Origin: CBDUQP01 sp965369385
Lineage (GTDB): Bacteria > Planctomycetota > Phycisphaerae > SM23-33
Length of the DNA stretch: 30,774 nucleotides
NCBI GenBank assembly: GCA_965369385.1
Contig: CBDUQP010000024.1
Coordinates: forward strand, 1-30,774
Direction: 5' to 3'
Of the stretch, positions 16,451 to 24,710 are shown piece by piece (the stretch's first letter is position 1; each line of letters opens with the position of its first letter). Both the position numbers and the translations under genes were made by a program. The notes below the pieces were generated by a model, which was not told the DNA's origin, made no database searches, and saw only the letters and a program-made list of their open reading frames with translations.

Positions 16451-16486
16451 TGAATATTCGTAAGTCATTGCCTGCCGGAAGGCAGG
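16451..16486 (+). repeat. Interspersed repeat, copy with perfect small hairpin
   Basis: tgaatattcgtaagtcattgcctgcc begins at 16451 and is related to 10411-10429 and to the minus strand of 552-576. It ends in a perfect hairpin, cctgcc (16471-16476) and ggcagg (16481-16486), with a ggaa tetraloop. It lies between hemB and the Nudix gene. No T-run follows, so it is not an obvious terminator. Confidence 0.6.
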
Positions 16487-16537
16487 TTACCATACTCGCA
16501 TTTTGTCTGTAATAAAGTACTGATTAGGAACACAGAA

Positions 16538-17407
16538 ATGTCCATGGAAGAACCAACCCGAGGTAACCACGGAACACGTGACTGCGGTCTGTTCTTCCTT
16601 GATGTCGTAGACAATTTCCCAAAGGACAGTGTGAAGGTAATCTGGCTAGATGAACCTCGCCCGTCCAACGCTGAAGTGGATTCCCTGATCGAAAAAGCCT
16701 GGATCGAACAGGAAGCAAAGTGCGCCAATAAGGATATCATGCTCTTCAATGGGCAAATGTGCAGGCTTATTGACTATCGCATAAAGAACCATCGCCTTGA
16801 ACTTACATTTGGGCCAGTATCCTTCAAGGAATTCATAGGCACCAACGCCACACAAGCCTACCTCAGGCACCTGCACGGTGTGGAAGTGTTGGCCGATCCC
16901 GTGGGGGTATCGGCTTCGGTGTGCACCAGCGACGGTTTCCTGATATTCGGAAAGCGAAGCTGCCGTGTTATCCAATATCCTGATCGCCTGCATCCCATCG
17001 GCGGAGCAGTAGAACCATGTGATGGTTCAGGCGTACCATGTCTCTTCGACGCAATCGCACGCGAATTGGAGGAGGAAACCGGTATCCCGCCTCAGTCCAT
17101 CCTCGAAAGCACGTGCATCGGAATGGTCCGCGACCGCAATACCGTCCAGCCGGAACTGATATTCGACATAACCGTGGACCACGAGATGTCGGAAGTCTTC
17201 CGAATGTACGAAACGGCGGCCGACAAGCTGGAACACAGCAGTATCATACCGATCCGGAATCACCCCGCCACAGTGGTTACGTTCATCCAGCAGCAATTCA
17301 CAGAGCTCACGCCGATCGGCATCGCCAGCCTGCTGCTGCATGGTCAACGTCATTGGGGCAGCGGATGGTTCGCAAATGCCAGAGGATACCTCGAAAGCGT
17401 AATATAG
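16538..17407 (+). CDS. Nudix hydrolase domain protein
   Basis: A 289-residue protein with an N-terminal domain (1-115) I do not recognise and a Nudix domain (about 116-265). The Nudix box keeps GG at 155-156 and the metal-binding helix RELEEETGI at 175-183, matching REUXEEXGU. The loop between them is longer than the standard spacing and lacks the usual glutamate before the seven-residue spacer. Nudix enzymes split nucleoside diphosphates linked to another group; the substrate here cannot be told. AGGA lies nine bases before the ATG at 16538. The gene appears monocistronic, preceded by an interspersed repeat and followed by a 376-bp gap. Confidence 0.82.
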   Translation: MSMEEPTRGNHGTRDCGLFFLDVVDNFPKDSVKVIWLDEPRPSNAEVDSLIEKAWIEQEAKCANKDIMLFNGQMCRLIDYRIKNHRLELTFGPVSFKEFIGTNATQAYLRHLHGVEVLADPVGVSASVCTSDGFLIFGKRSCRVIQYPDRLHPIGGAVEPCDGSGVPCLFDAIARELEEETGIPPQSILESTCIGMVRDRNTVQPELIFDITVDHEMSEVFRMYETAADKLEHSSIIPIRNHPATVVTFIQQQFTELTPIGIASLLLHGQRHWGSGWFANARGYLESVI

Positions 17408-17429
17408 ATGTAGCTCTTTGTAGCGGCGG

Positions 17430-17545
17430 ATTTAACTTGTCGCGATGACTTGTGACGACGAAGCCGTAGGCGAAGCCGCAAGCTCGCAGAGCAAAGACGG
17501 GGCGGGCTGCTGGATTCTCAAGTCCTTATCCGGTCCAGATGTACA
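17430..17545 (+). repeat. Degenerate interspersed repeat, long copy
   Basis: 17481-17506 (agctcgcagagcaaagacgg and onward) matches the minus strand of 579-604 at 24 of 26 positions. Flanking blocks (tgacttgtgacgacg at about 17447, and gatgtaca at about 17538) also have counterparts there, separated by indels. It fills part of the 376-bp space after the Nudix gene. No coding potential is seen. Confidence 0.6.
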
Positions 17546-17631
17546 TCGGGATTGCAGACGGGGTACTATCTGACATTCTTCCTGTTACAGAATAGTAATC
17601 ATACATATTGTAGGCAATAAACAGGGCTATT

Positions 17632-17659
17632 TTGACTAGGTATTCATCCCTGGTAGAAT
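17632..17659 (+). promoter_or_regulatory. Sigma70-like promoter upstream of the receiver-like gene
   Basis: TTGACT (17632-17637), a 16-base spacer and TAGAAT (17654-17659). Both boxes are near consensus. Transcription would start near 17666, leaving a leader of about 117 bases before the ATG at 17784. The bases between 17408 and this site hold only the interspersed repeat. Confidence 0.6.
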
Positions 17660-17783
17660 ATCGTAAGCGCTTGATTAGTCTATATTTCTTTGCATTTCTG
17701 CTCAATATCGCCTCGTGGGCGTGTCGATATATTTGCGTGGGACTTCAGGCTGCGGTGCCTCAACCGTTATCGAAGGGATGAAC

Positions 17784-18188
17784 ATGAAGAGGCGCATCCT
17801 CTTAATTGACTCCGACTGGAAACTGCTCAACTACGCTTATGGAGCACTTCGCAAAGCGGGGTATGACGTAATTGCCGAATCTAACAGTACCAGCGCACTG
17901 CGCCTCATCCGAACGTGGAAACCCAATCTAGCCATCTGCCCTGTCGATCTCCTGGAGAAGTGGCAACGCGATGTACCGGACTTCGAGAGGATTCTACCCG
18001 GCACATCTCGCCTTGTAACCGCAAATGCAGATGAGTCTGCCCAGGTCTGGCAGGGGCTCGCCGCTCAAGGAAATGAAATACTCCTGAAGCCCGTCACACA
18101 CTATCTCCAACTCTATACAGCCATCGAATCGGCTTTGCGAGCAAGCGATGCTTCCCCCGAGTCAACCGTGCAACATGAACCGCAATAG
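17784..18188 (+). CDS. Stand-alone receiver-like protein lacking the phosphoacceptor aspartate
   Basis: A 134-residue single-domain protein with the CheY-like order of elements. The start at 17784 (MKRRILLIDSDWKLL) has GAAGGG seven bases upstream and begins at the first receiver strand; upstream in-frame starts would add a non-conserved tail. The N-terminal acidic cluster is partly kept (Asp9, Ser10, Asp11), as are the switch residue (Thr79, RLVTAN) and the conserved lysine (Lys102 in ILLKPV). Where the phosphorylated aspartate should end strand 3, the sequence is PNLAICPVDLL, putting proline at that position. It is probably a pseudo-receiver acting by protein contact. No kinase or output gene lies beside it. 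The partner is unknown. Confidence 0.75.
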   Translation: MKRRILLIDSDWKLLNYAYGALRKAGYDVIAESNSTSALRLIRTWKPNLAICPVDLLEKWQRDVPDFERILPGTSRLVTANADESAQVWQGLAAQGNEILLKPVTHYLQLYTAIESALRASDASPESTVQHEPQ

Positions 18189-18526
18189 CCCAATAATGAC
18201 GCCTCCCTCAAAAGTGTGAACCAACCTGAACATCCAAGGATCTTGAACGCGAACAAAAGACTTATAGCCCAGAATGAACGCTAATCCCGGTCACAGTCGA
18301 CTTTTGAGGGAGGCGTCAATAATCGCATAACTCCAATTATCCTGCTTCATCCGCCTCCGGCAAAGCCCTCACAGTTTGTCAGCAACGCAATGCCCCACTT
18401 ATCTTTAGCCGCGCCACGAGTGCTCATATTTTACCGCTGAACCAAGTGTCCCAACTCATATCCCTGTTGTAATTTCCCGCATTATCGCTACTCTTGGTGG
18501 ACTACCAATTACGTTGTGAGCCCCTG
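18189..18526. other. Intergenic region holding a MITE-like element
   Basis: 338 bases without a gene. The first 130 are taken up by the inverted-repeat element at 18197-18318. The rest (18323-18526) shows no clear promoter or structure apart from a weak ribosome site (gtgag) before the MATE transporter gene. Confidence 0.6.
18197..18318. mobile_element. MITE-like element with 19-bp perfect terminal inverted repeats
   Basis: The arms tgacgcctccctcaaaagt (18197-18215) and its exact reverse complement (18300-18318) bound a 122-bp segment. The same four bases, ataa, flank both sides (18193-18196 and 18319-18322), as a target-site duplication would. Pairing continues imperfectly inside (gtgaacc with ggtcac). 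There is no open frame inside. The arms are too far apart for an ordinary terminator. It may instead be a structured RNA element. One copy is seen in the window. Confidence 0.55.
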
Positions 18527-19972
18527 ATGGACACACTGCTTGACCGACAACCAACCCCCGGTTTCCGGGAAGTACTCAGACTGAGCTGGCCTGCGAGCCT
18601 GGCGATGCTGAACACCACCGTCATCAAGTTCGTGGACGGGTACATGGTCTCGCGAGTCGGCAATGCCGAGATGAGTGCACAGTTTCTCGGCGGAATGTGC
18701 GGATTCATCCCAGAAGCCCTCTTCCTGGGGATCATGTTCGTCGTCAACACCTTCGTCAGCCAGAGCCTGGGGGCAGGACGCATCAAGCGAACCGGCACAT
18801 ACGCACTGGCGGGCCTGTCCATCGCATTCACTGCCGGAATCGTGCTGCTCCCGCTCTTGCTGGTCAGCGGAAAGGTATTCAGCCTGGTAGGCCACCCCCC
18901 GCGGGAACAGGCGATGGAGGCGATGTACTTCAACTTCATGATCGCCAGCATCCTGGTCACGCTGCCATCGAGGGTCATTGAGCAGTTCTTCTACGGAATT
19001 CATCGCCCACGGGTGGTTCTATGCGCGGCGATTGTCTCAAACCTGAGCAACATAGGGCTCAACTACGTCCTGATATTCGGAAACAGCGACCTGGGCATCC
19101 CCGCGATGGGCTTGAAAGGCGCGGCCATCGGTTCGGTCATATCGTGGACGCTGCACTTCCTGATACTGCTGCTCGCCTTCACTTCCAAGCCGATCAGAGA
19201 GAAATTCGGCACGCTCAACTTCCGGATGCTTCGGATGAGCCAGATATGGGACATCCTGAGAATTGGCTGGCCCACCGGCTTGCAGTTCTGCAACGGCCTG
19301 CTCGCTTGGAGCATGTGCGTGATGGTAATGTCGGGGCAGTTCGGGCTGGCCCACCGCACAGCCGCCACTACCGCGATGCGATTCATGGGGTTGGCGTTCA
19401 TGCCGGCAATTGGTATCGGCTCGGCAACCACTGCCATGGTCGGCCGATACATCGGTATGGGGCGTAATGACTTGGCCCGTAAGGCACTGCACGCTGCGCT
19501 CATAACCGCTGTTATCTATATGGGTGCATGCGGGATGGCATTCCTGGTATTTCGTGAGAACATGCTGAGGTTCTTCGCTGTCTATCTATCACAGGAATCA
19601 GGAGAAGTTGCCGAAGTGGTCCGCGTGGGCGGCCCGATCATGATATGTGCAGCCATCTTCCAGGTATTTGACGCAGTCGGAATAGTCTACTGCGGCGGGC
19701 TTCGCGGCGGCGGAGACACGCGGTGGATAATGTGGGTAACCGTTGGGATGAGCTGGACAGTGATTCTGGGCGGCGGATTGGGCTTACTGGCGATATGGCC
19801 CGACCTGAAGAGCGCAGGTCCGTGGATAGCTGGCAGCGTTTATGTGATTATCATCGGGCTGATTTCGGCACACAGGTTTGAATCAGGAGCATGGGAGAAG
19901 CTCAACCTGCTCAAGAACAGGGGCGAACCGGCAACAGCAGCAGCCCGGCCGGAAGCCTCGCTTGAAGGCTGA
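18527..19972 (+). CDS. MATE family efflux transporter
   Basis: A 481-residue inner-membrane protein with about twelve hydrophobic helices in two homologous halves, as in NorM/DinF-like transporters that export drugs or metabolites using sodium or proton gradients. Family-typical stretches include LSWPASLAMLNTTVIKFVDG near the N-terminus and the equivalent start of the second half, RIGWPTGLQFCNGLLAW. GLRGGGDTRW near the C-terminus matches the conserved loop of the family. I choose ATG 18527; upstream TTG and GTG codons lack support. The substrate is not predictable. The gene is monocistronic, and ileS follows 195 bp later with its own promoter. Confidence 0.9.
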   Translation: MDTLLDRQPTPGFREVLRLSWPASLAMLNTTVIKFVDGYMVSRVGNAEMSAQFLGGMCGFIPEALFLGIMFVVNTFVSQSLGAGRIKRTGTYALAGLSIAFTAGIVLLPLLLVSGKVFSLVGHPPREQAMEAMYFNFMIASILVTLPSRVIEQFFYGIHRPRVVLCAAIVSNLSNIGLNYVLIFGNSDLGIPAMGLKGAAIGSVISWTLHFLILLLAFTSKPIREKFGTLNFRMLRMSQIWDILRIGWPTGLQFCNGLLAWSMCVMVMSGQFGLAHRTAATTAMRFMGLAFMPAIGIGSATTAMVGRYIGMGRNDLARKALHAALITAVIYMGACGMAFLVFRENMLRFFAVYLSQESGEVAEVVRVGGPIMICAAIFQVFDAVGIVYCGGLRGGGDTRWIMWVTVGMSWTVILGGGLGLLAIWPDLKSAGPWIAGSVYVIIIGLISAHRFESGAWEKLNLLKNRGEPATAAARPEASLEG

Positions 19973-19994
19973 TTTGAACCACTGGCTTTGTGAA

Positions 19995-20022
19995 TTGACA
20001 ACAGCGATAGCAGCAATATAGA
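19995..20022 (+). promoter_or_regulatory. Sigma70-like promoter of ileS
   Basis: TTGACA (19995-20000), a 16-base spacer and TATAGA (20017-20022): a perfect -35 and near-consensus -10. Transcription would start near 20029, giving a leader of about 140 bases. I see no T-box or other recognisable riboswitch in that leader. Confidence 0.75.
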
Positions 20023-20167
20023 ATCCGTACCTTAAGTAACGCAAGACATGTAAAGGATTTCAGTGCGCAAGTTCTCGGCGGGAGAGATGTTCCGGCCGCA
20101 GATGTCACGCTGAGAATTCTTCATGAATAAACCGACGCACGATAACGAAACTGGCGACAGGTGTCTC

Positions 20168-23140
20168 ATGGCTGACAAGAAGAAGAACGAATTCAAGAAT
20201 ACGGTTAACCTTCCCAACACGTCATTCGACATGCGTGCGGGCCTGCTCCAGAAGGAACCTGCGATACAGGCCAAATGGAGTGAGCAGGACATGTACGGCC
20301 GCATCCGCAAGGCTCGCCAGGACTGTGAACCGTTCCTCCTGCATGATGGCCCGCCTTATGCCAACGGGAATATCCACATGGGCACCGCGCTGAACAAGGT
20401 GCTCAAGGACATCGTCATACGTTCCAAAAACATGGCCGGCATGGACGCGCCTTACGTACCCGGCTGGGATTGCCACGGTCTGCCGATCGAAGCGAAGGTA
20501 ATGGAGAAGCTCGGTGACAAGGCCCGCAGCATGGACCCCACTGTCATACGCAGGATATGCAAGGAGTACGCCGAAAAGTTTGTCGATCTTCAGAAGGGAC
20601 AGTTCCAGTCACTAGGCGTTTGGGGCGAGTTCGACAATCCCTACATCACGATGAACCCCGGCTACGAGTCGGCCACACTGGAGGTGTTCGCCAGGCTCAT
20701 CGAGCAGGGTTTGGTCTATCGCCAGCTTAAGCCCGTGCACTGGTCGCTCGAAAACCAGACCGCCCTTGCCGACGCCGAGCTCGAACACCATGATCGCGAA
20801 GACAGCAGTATCTTCGTCGGTTTCGGCGTCACATCGGGTACCGATGCAATTGCTCACAAAGATGGCGACAGCGTGCGTCTTATGATCTGGACCACCACCC
20901 CGTGGACTCTGCCCGCCAACCGCGCGGTTGCGGTTAATCCCTCTTACGATTACTCCTGCGTTCACGCCGAGACCGCAGATGGCCCGGTTACGTGGGTAAT
21001 CGCAACGGACCTTGCACCGAAAATCATCGCATCCATCCAGGCAAAGCGCGAAGGTTACATCACATCGCACGAGACACTCGCGAACGTAAAAGGCAGCGAC
21101 CTGCTGGCCGCCAGCATCACATATGCCCATCCGCTGACCGAAGGTTTGGTATGCCCGCTGGTATCTGCCGACTACGTGACGCTGGAAGATGGTTCGGGCC
21201 TGGTTCACACCGCCCCCGGTCACGGCGTGGACGACTATCACACGGGCCTTCGTAACGGTCTGGATATCTACTGCCCAGTGCTGGGAGATGGCACATTTGA
21301 CGATACCGCCCCCGATTGGCTGCAAGGCATAATCGTATGGGACGCTAACAAACTCGTTATCGAGCATCTGCAAGCCAACGGTACGCTGGCAATGTCCCAG
21401 ACAATAACGCACTCGTATCCGCACGATTGGCGATCGAAGAAACCGACAATCTTCCGCGCCACCGAGCAGTGGTTTATCGCCGTAGACACCCCGCAATCAG
21501 ACGGCGACCGCAGCCTGCGGGAAATGGCACAGGAAGCATGCGGCTCGCCCCTGGCCGACGGCGGCGTAGACTTCATACCAGCATGGGGACGCAACCGAAT
21601 CGCCGGTATGCTCGAAAGCCGACCCGACTGGTGCATCTCCCGTCAGAGATGCTGGGGACTACCGATCCCGGTGTTCTTCAATGAAGCAGGCGAATCCTTT
21701 ATGACGCCTGCCTCCACCCGTGCAGTTGCCAAGGTCTTTGCCGCAAACGGAAGCGACTCATGGTTCACTATGTCGCCGGCCGAGCTGCTGGCCGAATATG
21801 ACGCGGCTGAAGATCCCGATCTGAAAAACGCAGACGCATTCAACGTTGCCGACCTGACCATAGGACGTGACATATTTGACGTGTGGTTCGAGTCCGGCAG
21901 CAGTTGGTTCGCCGTCGCCATCCAGAGGAACCTCGTTAGCGACATCCCGATAGACATGTACCTGGAAGGCTCGGACCAGCATCGCGGGTGGTTCCAGCTA
22001 TCTCTGCTGCCCGCACTTGGCGATCGCGGAAAGGCCCCATTCAAGACGGTGCTGACCCACGGGTTCGTGGTTGACGAAGATGGACGCAAGATGAGCAAGT
22101 CCATAGGCAACACAATTGACGTGATCGAGCAATTGAGCAAACGCGGCGCAGACGTGCTGCGCCTGTGGATAGCCGGACAGAACTACCAGGACGATGTGCA
22201 TTGCAGCGAAGACCTGATCAGCCAGAGCGAAGACGCCTATAGAAAGATCCGTAATACGCTGCGGTTCTGCATGGGGGTCTGCCATGATTTCAACCCGGCA
22301 ACCGATGCAACCGAGCCCGCAAACCACTCGATAGACCTGTGGATGAAAATGCAGCTTCAGGAACTCATTCGAGATGTGACCGCCGCATATGAGAGCTATG
22401 AGTTCCACCGCGCGACACGCCTGATGTACGAGTTCTGCAACGTGCAGGCCTCCAGCATCTATCTGTCTGCCGTCAAGGACAGGCTCTATTGCGAATCACC
22501 AAACGCCATGCGACGCCGGGCAAGCCAAACCGTGATCCACGAAATGCTCGTCACGCTGGTGAAGCTGCTTTCGCCAATACTGGTCCACACTTGCGAAGAA
22601 GCATGGGAACACATCCCGGCGCTCGACCCGGCTGAGCCCGATTCGGTACACCTGACAATATTCCCCGAGTGCGATGAGGATACGCTGCGTCTCGCCGAGG
22701 ATCTTACACCGGTGAATACCGATATCGCGACGCCTTCCACCGATACGCTGCAAGTTGGACCGGCGTGGATATGGAACAGGCTTATGGACCTTCGTCAGGC
22801 TGGCCTGGTGAAGCTTGAAGCCCTCAAAAACGCAGGGGTCAAGAAAGCTCTGGACGCCGAAGCGGTGTTCAAGGTATGCAAGGACAACGCCCAGGCCGCG
22901 AGCATGATCGAAACATATATGAAGGAACTCGAAGATCTGCTCGGCGTCGGCCACACCAGGATGGAGCTGGTGGACGAACTGGGCGAAGGCGAGATCTGCG
23001 AGGTGGAAGTAGTCGACACTCGTGATAAGTATCAGGCGTGCCTCAGAAGCTGGAAGCGTCGCCCGGACGTTGGAAGCGATCCGGACTATCCCGAACTATC
23101 CGCTCGCGATGCCGCCGTCATGCGTGAAATCTCCGCTTAA
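20168..23140 (+). CDS. ileS: Isoleucyl-tRNA synthetase
   Basis: Charges tRNA-Ile with isoleucine in the cytosol. About 990 residues from the ATG at 20168, whose product begins MADKKKNEFKNTVNLP, matching the usual bacterial N-terminus; an ATG at 20123 would add 15 residues. The class I signatures are HMGT (70-73, in DGPPYANGNIHMGTALNK) and KMSKS (641-645). The editing domain lies between, with TTPWTLPANRA. The bacterial C-terminal zinc site, normally CxRCW and CxRC, reads CLRSW (Cys958) and LSARD here, so three of four cysteines are lost. A small membrane protein gene and purN follow on the same strand. Confidence 0.97.
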   Translation: MADKKKNEFKNTVNLPNTSFDMRAGLLQKEPAIQAKWSEQDMYGRIRKARQDCEPFLLHDGPPYANGNIHMGTALNKVLKDIVIRSKNMAGMDAPYVPGWDCHGLPIEAKVMEKLGDKARSMDPTVIRRICKEYAEKFVDLQKGQFQSLGVWGEFDNPYITMNPGYESATLEVFARLIEQGLVYRQLKPVHWSLENQTALADAELEHHDREDSSIFVGFGVTSGTDAIAHKDGDSVRLMIWTTTPWTLPANRAVAVNPSYDYSCVHAETADGPVTWVIATDLAPKIIASIQAKREGYITSHETLANVKGSDLLAASITYAHPLTEGLVCPLVSADYVTLEDGSGLVHTAPGHGVDDYHTGLRNGLDIYCPVLGDGTFDDTAPDWLQGIIVWDANKLVIEHLQANGTLAMSQTITHSYPHDWRSKKPTIFRATEQWFIAVDTPQSDGDRSLREMAQEACGSPLADGGVDFIPAWGRNRIAGMLESRPDWCISRQRCWGLPIPVFFNEAGESFMTPASTRAVAKVFAANGSDSWFTMSPAELLAEYDAAEDPDLKNADAFNVADLTIGRDIFDVWFESGSSWFAVAIQRNLVSDIPIDMYLEGSDQHRGWFQLSLLPALGDRGKAPFKTVLTHGFVVDEDGRKMSKSIGNTIDVIEQLSKRGADVLRLWIAGQNYQDDVHCSEDLISQSEDAYRKIRNTLRFCMGVCHDFNPATDATEPANHSIDLWMKMQLQELIRDVTAAYESYEFHRATRLMYEFCNVQASSIYLSAVKDRLYCESPNAMRRRASQTVIHEMLVTLVKLLSPILVHTCEEAWEHIPALDPAEPDSVHLTIFPECDEDTLRLAEDLTPVNTDIATPSTDTLQVGPAWIWNRLMDLRQAGLVKLEALKNAGVKKALDAEAVFKVCKDNAQAASMIETYMKELEDLLGVGHTRMELVDELGEGEICEVEVVDTRDKYQACLRSWKRRPDVGSDPDYPELSARDAAVMREISA

Positions 23141-23173
23141 GCAATAACTGGGCATAACCTGCAAAACGTAACC

Positions 23174-23980
23174 ATGGAAGATCAGCCAACACTGTTTCCG
23201 ATGGACGAATACCGCAAGCCGAGGCATATGCTTGAGGTGTTCGCCTTCGACCAGGCTTCACTTGCAAGGAAGCGGCGACTGATTTACCTGCTACAATTCC
23301 TACTGCCGGCTGTCTTGGTAGCGAGCGTAATCATATTCGGCAACAAGGCCCAGGCGCCTGTCGGCAAGGACCATCCGATGCTACTTCCGCTCATGATTTC
23401 TGCGTGCGTGATCACAGTAATCGAGCTAGGCCTCATTGGCATATCGATACTCATGACCGGGCGACTGGAGAATCTTGAACTGCGAATCGGCAAACAGATC
23501 ATCCGCAGCGATGGACGCCGCAGCGAGACCATAGCCCTCAAAGACGTTGCGAGGATGATCGTAACCGAGCTTCCATGCGGGCGAATATGCAGTATCGAAC
23601 TCAGAAATCTCGGCCCTACGATGCGCCTGGCCGGATTTGAGGACATGGACAGGCTCCGCAGCACCCTGGAAGCCAGAATACCCGACCGTCGCGGCCGCGT
23701 GCAGATCGTGTCCACCAAGGTTGACGCCCATCGCGTCAAAATGCTGGTAACGGTGTTTGTGTTAGTCGCGGCTGTGTTGGCGACCGCAGCGTCCATCGCC
23801 AGCGGGCATTATTGGCATATCTCGCGTCCGTTGCTGTTCGCGGCGGGCCTTGCGGTGCTGATGATCAGACCGATTACGTCTTGGGCGGGCAGAAGCGCAT
23901 CGCTGTTGCGAGTTATCGTCGGATCGGTATTAATAGTTGCAGCCACATTGCTCATCTTGATCCAAATGGCACAGAACTAA
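23174..23980 (+). CDS. Membrane protein with PH-like central region, function unknown
   Basis: A 268-residue protein I do not recognise. Hydrophobic segments lie at about 36-56, 68-95, 190-210, 217-232 and 244-265. The soluble middle (about 97-180; LELRIGKQIIRSDGRRSETI, then RICSIELRNLGPTMRLAGFED) has the alternating strands and final helix of bacterial PH-like membrane proteins. The gene starts 33 bases after the ileS stop and ends 22 bases before purN, so it is probably in the same transcript. No ribosome-binding site is evident before the ATG. The function is not deducible from its neighbours. Confidence 0.7.
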   Translation: MEDQPTLFPMDEYRKPRHMLEVFAFDQASLARKRRLIYLLQFLLPAVLVASVIIFGNKAQAPVGKDHPMLLPLMISACVITVIELGLIGISILMTGRLENLELRIGKQIIRSDGRRSETIALKDVARMIVTELPCGRICSIELRNLGPTMRLAGFEDMDRLRSTLEARIPDRRGRVQIVSTKVDAHRVKMLVTVFVLVAAVLATAASIASGHYWHISRPLLFAAGLAVLMIRPITSWAGRSASLLRVIVGSVLIVAATLLILIQMAQN

Positions 23981-24002
23981 GGATCATGAAGGATATTTCA
24001 AC

Positions 24003-24620
24003 ATGAAGAAGTTGCGTCTTGGTGTGCTGCTCAGCGGAGGCGGTAGGACGCTGCTGAACCTGCACGAGCTCATGAACAGCGGCGATCTTCCGGCTGAGGT
24101 TGGCGTCGTGATCGCGTCCAGGCAGTGCAAGGGAGTCGAGCGATGCACTGACGCTGGTATGGACGTCAAGGTGATCCCCTACAAGGACATGCCCGATCTG
24201 GAAACTTATTCAAACGCAATCGCCAAACTGCTGGACGACGCAAATGTGGATCTGGTCCTGCTGGCGGGGTTCCTATCGATGTGGATAATCCCAGATCGCT
24301 ATGCAGGCAAAGTACTTAACATCCATCCCGCACTGCTTCCGTCATTCGGCGGGAAAGGCATGTTTGGGCATCATGTTCATGAAGCGGTAGTCGCAGCCGG
24401 GTGCAAAATAAGTGGATGCACCGTTCATTTCGTCACAAATGAGTACGATGCCGGTCCGATTCTTGTCCAGAAAACCGTCGCAATTTCAGACACAGATTCA
24501 CCGGATGATGTTGCTGCCAAAGTATTTATACTTGAATGCCAGGCTTACCCCGAGGCGATCTGTCTGATAGCCCAAAACAAGGTCATTATCGATGGAAATA
24601 TAACCAGAATCACCGATTAG
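24003..24620 (+). CDS. purN: Phosphoribosylglycinamide formyltransferase
   Basis: Transfers a formyl group from 10-formyltetrahydrofolate to glycinamide ribonucleotide, the third step of purine synthesis. The 205-residue protein carries the GAR-binding N-terminal loop LLSGGGRTLLNL and the catalytic triad Asn106, His108 (NIHPALLPSF) and Asp149 (NEYDAGPI). Conserved GKGMFGHHVHEAV and GCTVHFV segments are also present. GAAGGA lies eight bases before the ATG. No other purine gene is in the window. Related formyltransferases exist, but length and motifs fit PurN well. Confidence 0.95.
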   Translation: MKKLRLGVLLSGGGRTLLNLHELMNSGDLPAEVGVVIASRQCKGVERCTDAGMDVKVIPYKDMPDLETYSNAIAKLLDDANVDLVLLAGFLSMWIIPDRYAGKVLNIHPALLPSFGGKGMFGHHVHEAVVAAGCKISGCTVHFVTNEYDAGPILVQKTVAISDTDSPDDVAAKVFILECQAYPEAICLIAQNKVIIDGNITRITD

Positions 24621-24646
24621 CCCGCACTGCGGTCCAGCAAAGCCGT

Positions 24647-24675
24647 TTGAAACCACATCCAAAGTCTGCTATGAT
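24647..24675 (+). promoter_or_regulatory. Sigma70-like promoter of the citrate synthase-like gene
   Basis: TTGAAA (24647-24652), a 17-base spacer and TATGAT (24670-24675), about 30 bases upstream of the start codon's ribosome-binding region. Spacing is optimal and both boxes are close to consensus. Confidence 0.7.
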
Positions 24676-24710
24676 ATCTGGACTATAAATAAATGAATGA
24701 AAGGATTCAC

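Noticed and set aside
18197..18318. Long inverted repeat as an ordinary terminator
   Set aside because: The arms are 84 bases apart and no T-run follows the second arm.
20030..20167. T-box or riboswitch leader before ileS
   Set aside because: The leader is long enough to be suspicious, but no T-box consensus, specifier stem or terminator was seen.
20612..21496. 294-codon open frame antisense to ileS
   Set aside because: The IleRS reading on the other strand is continuous and conserved; the antisense product is cysteine- and arginine-rich with no family.
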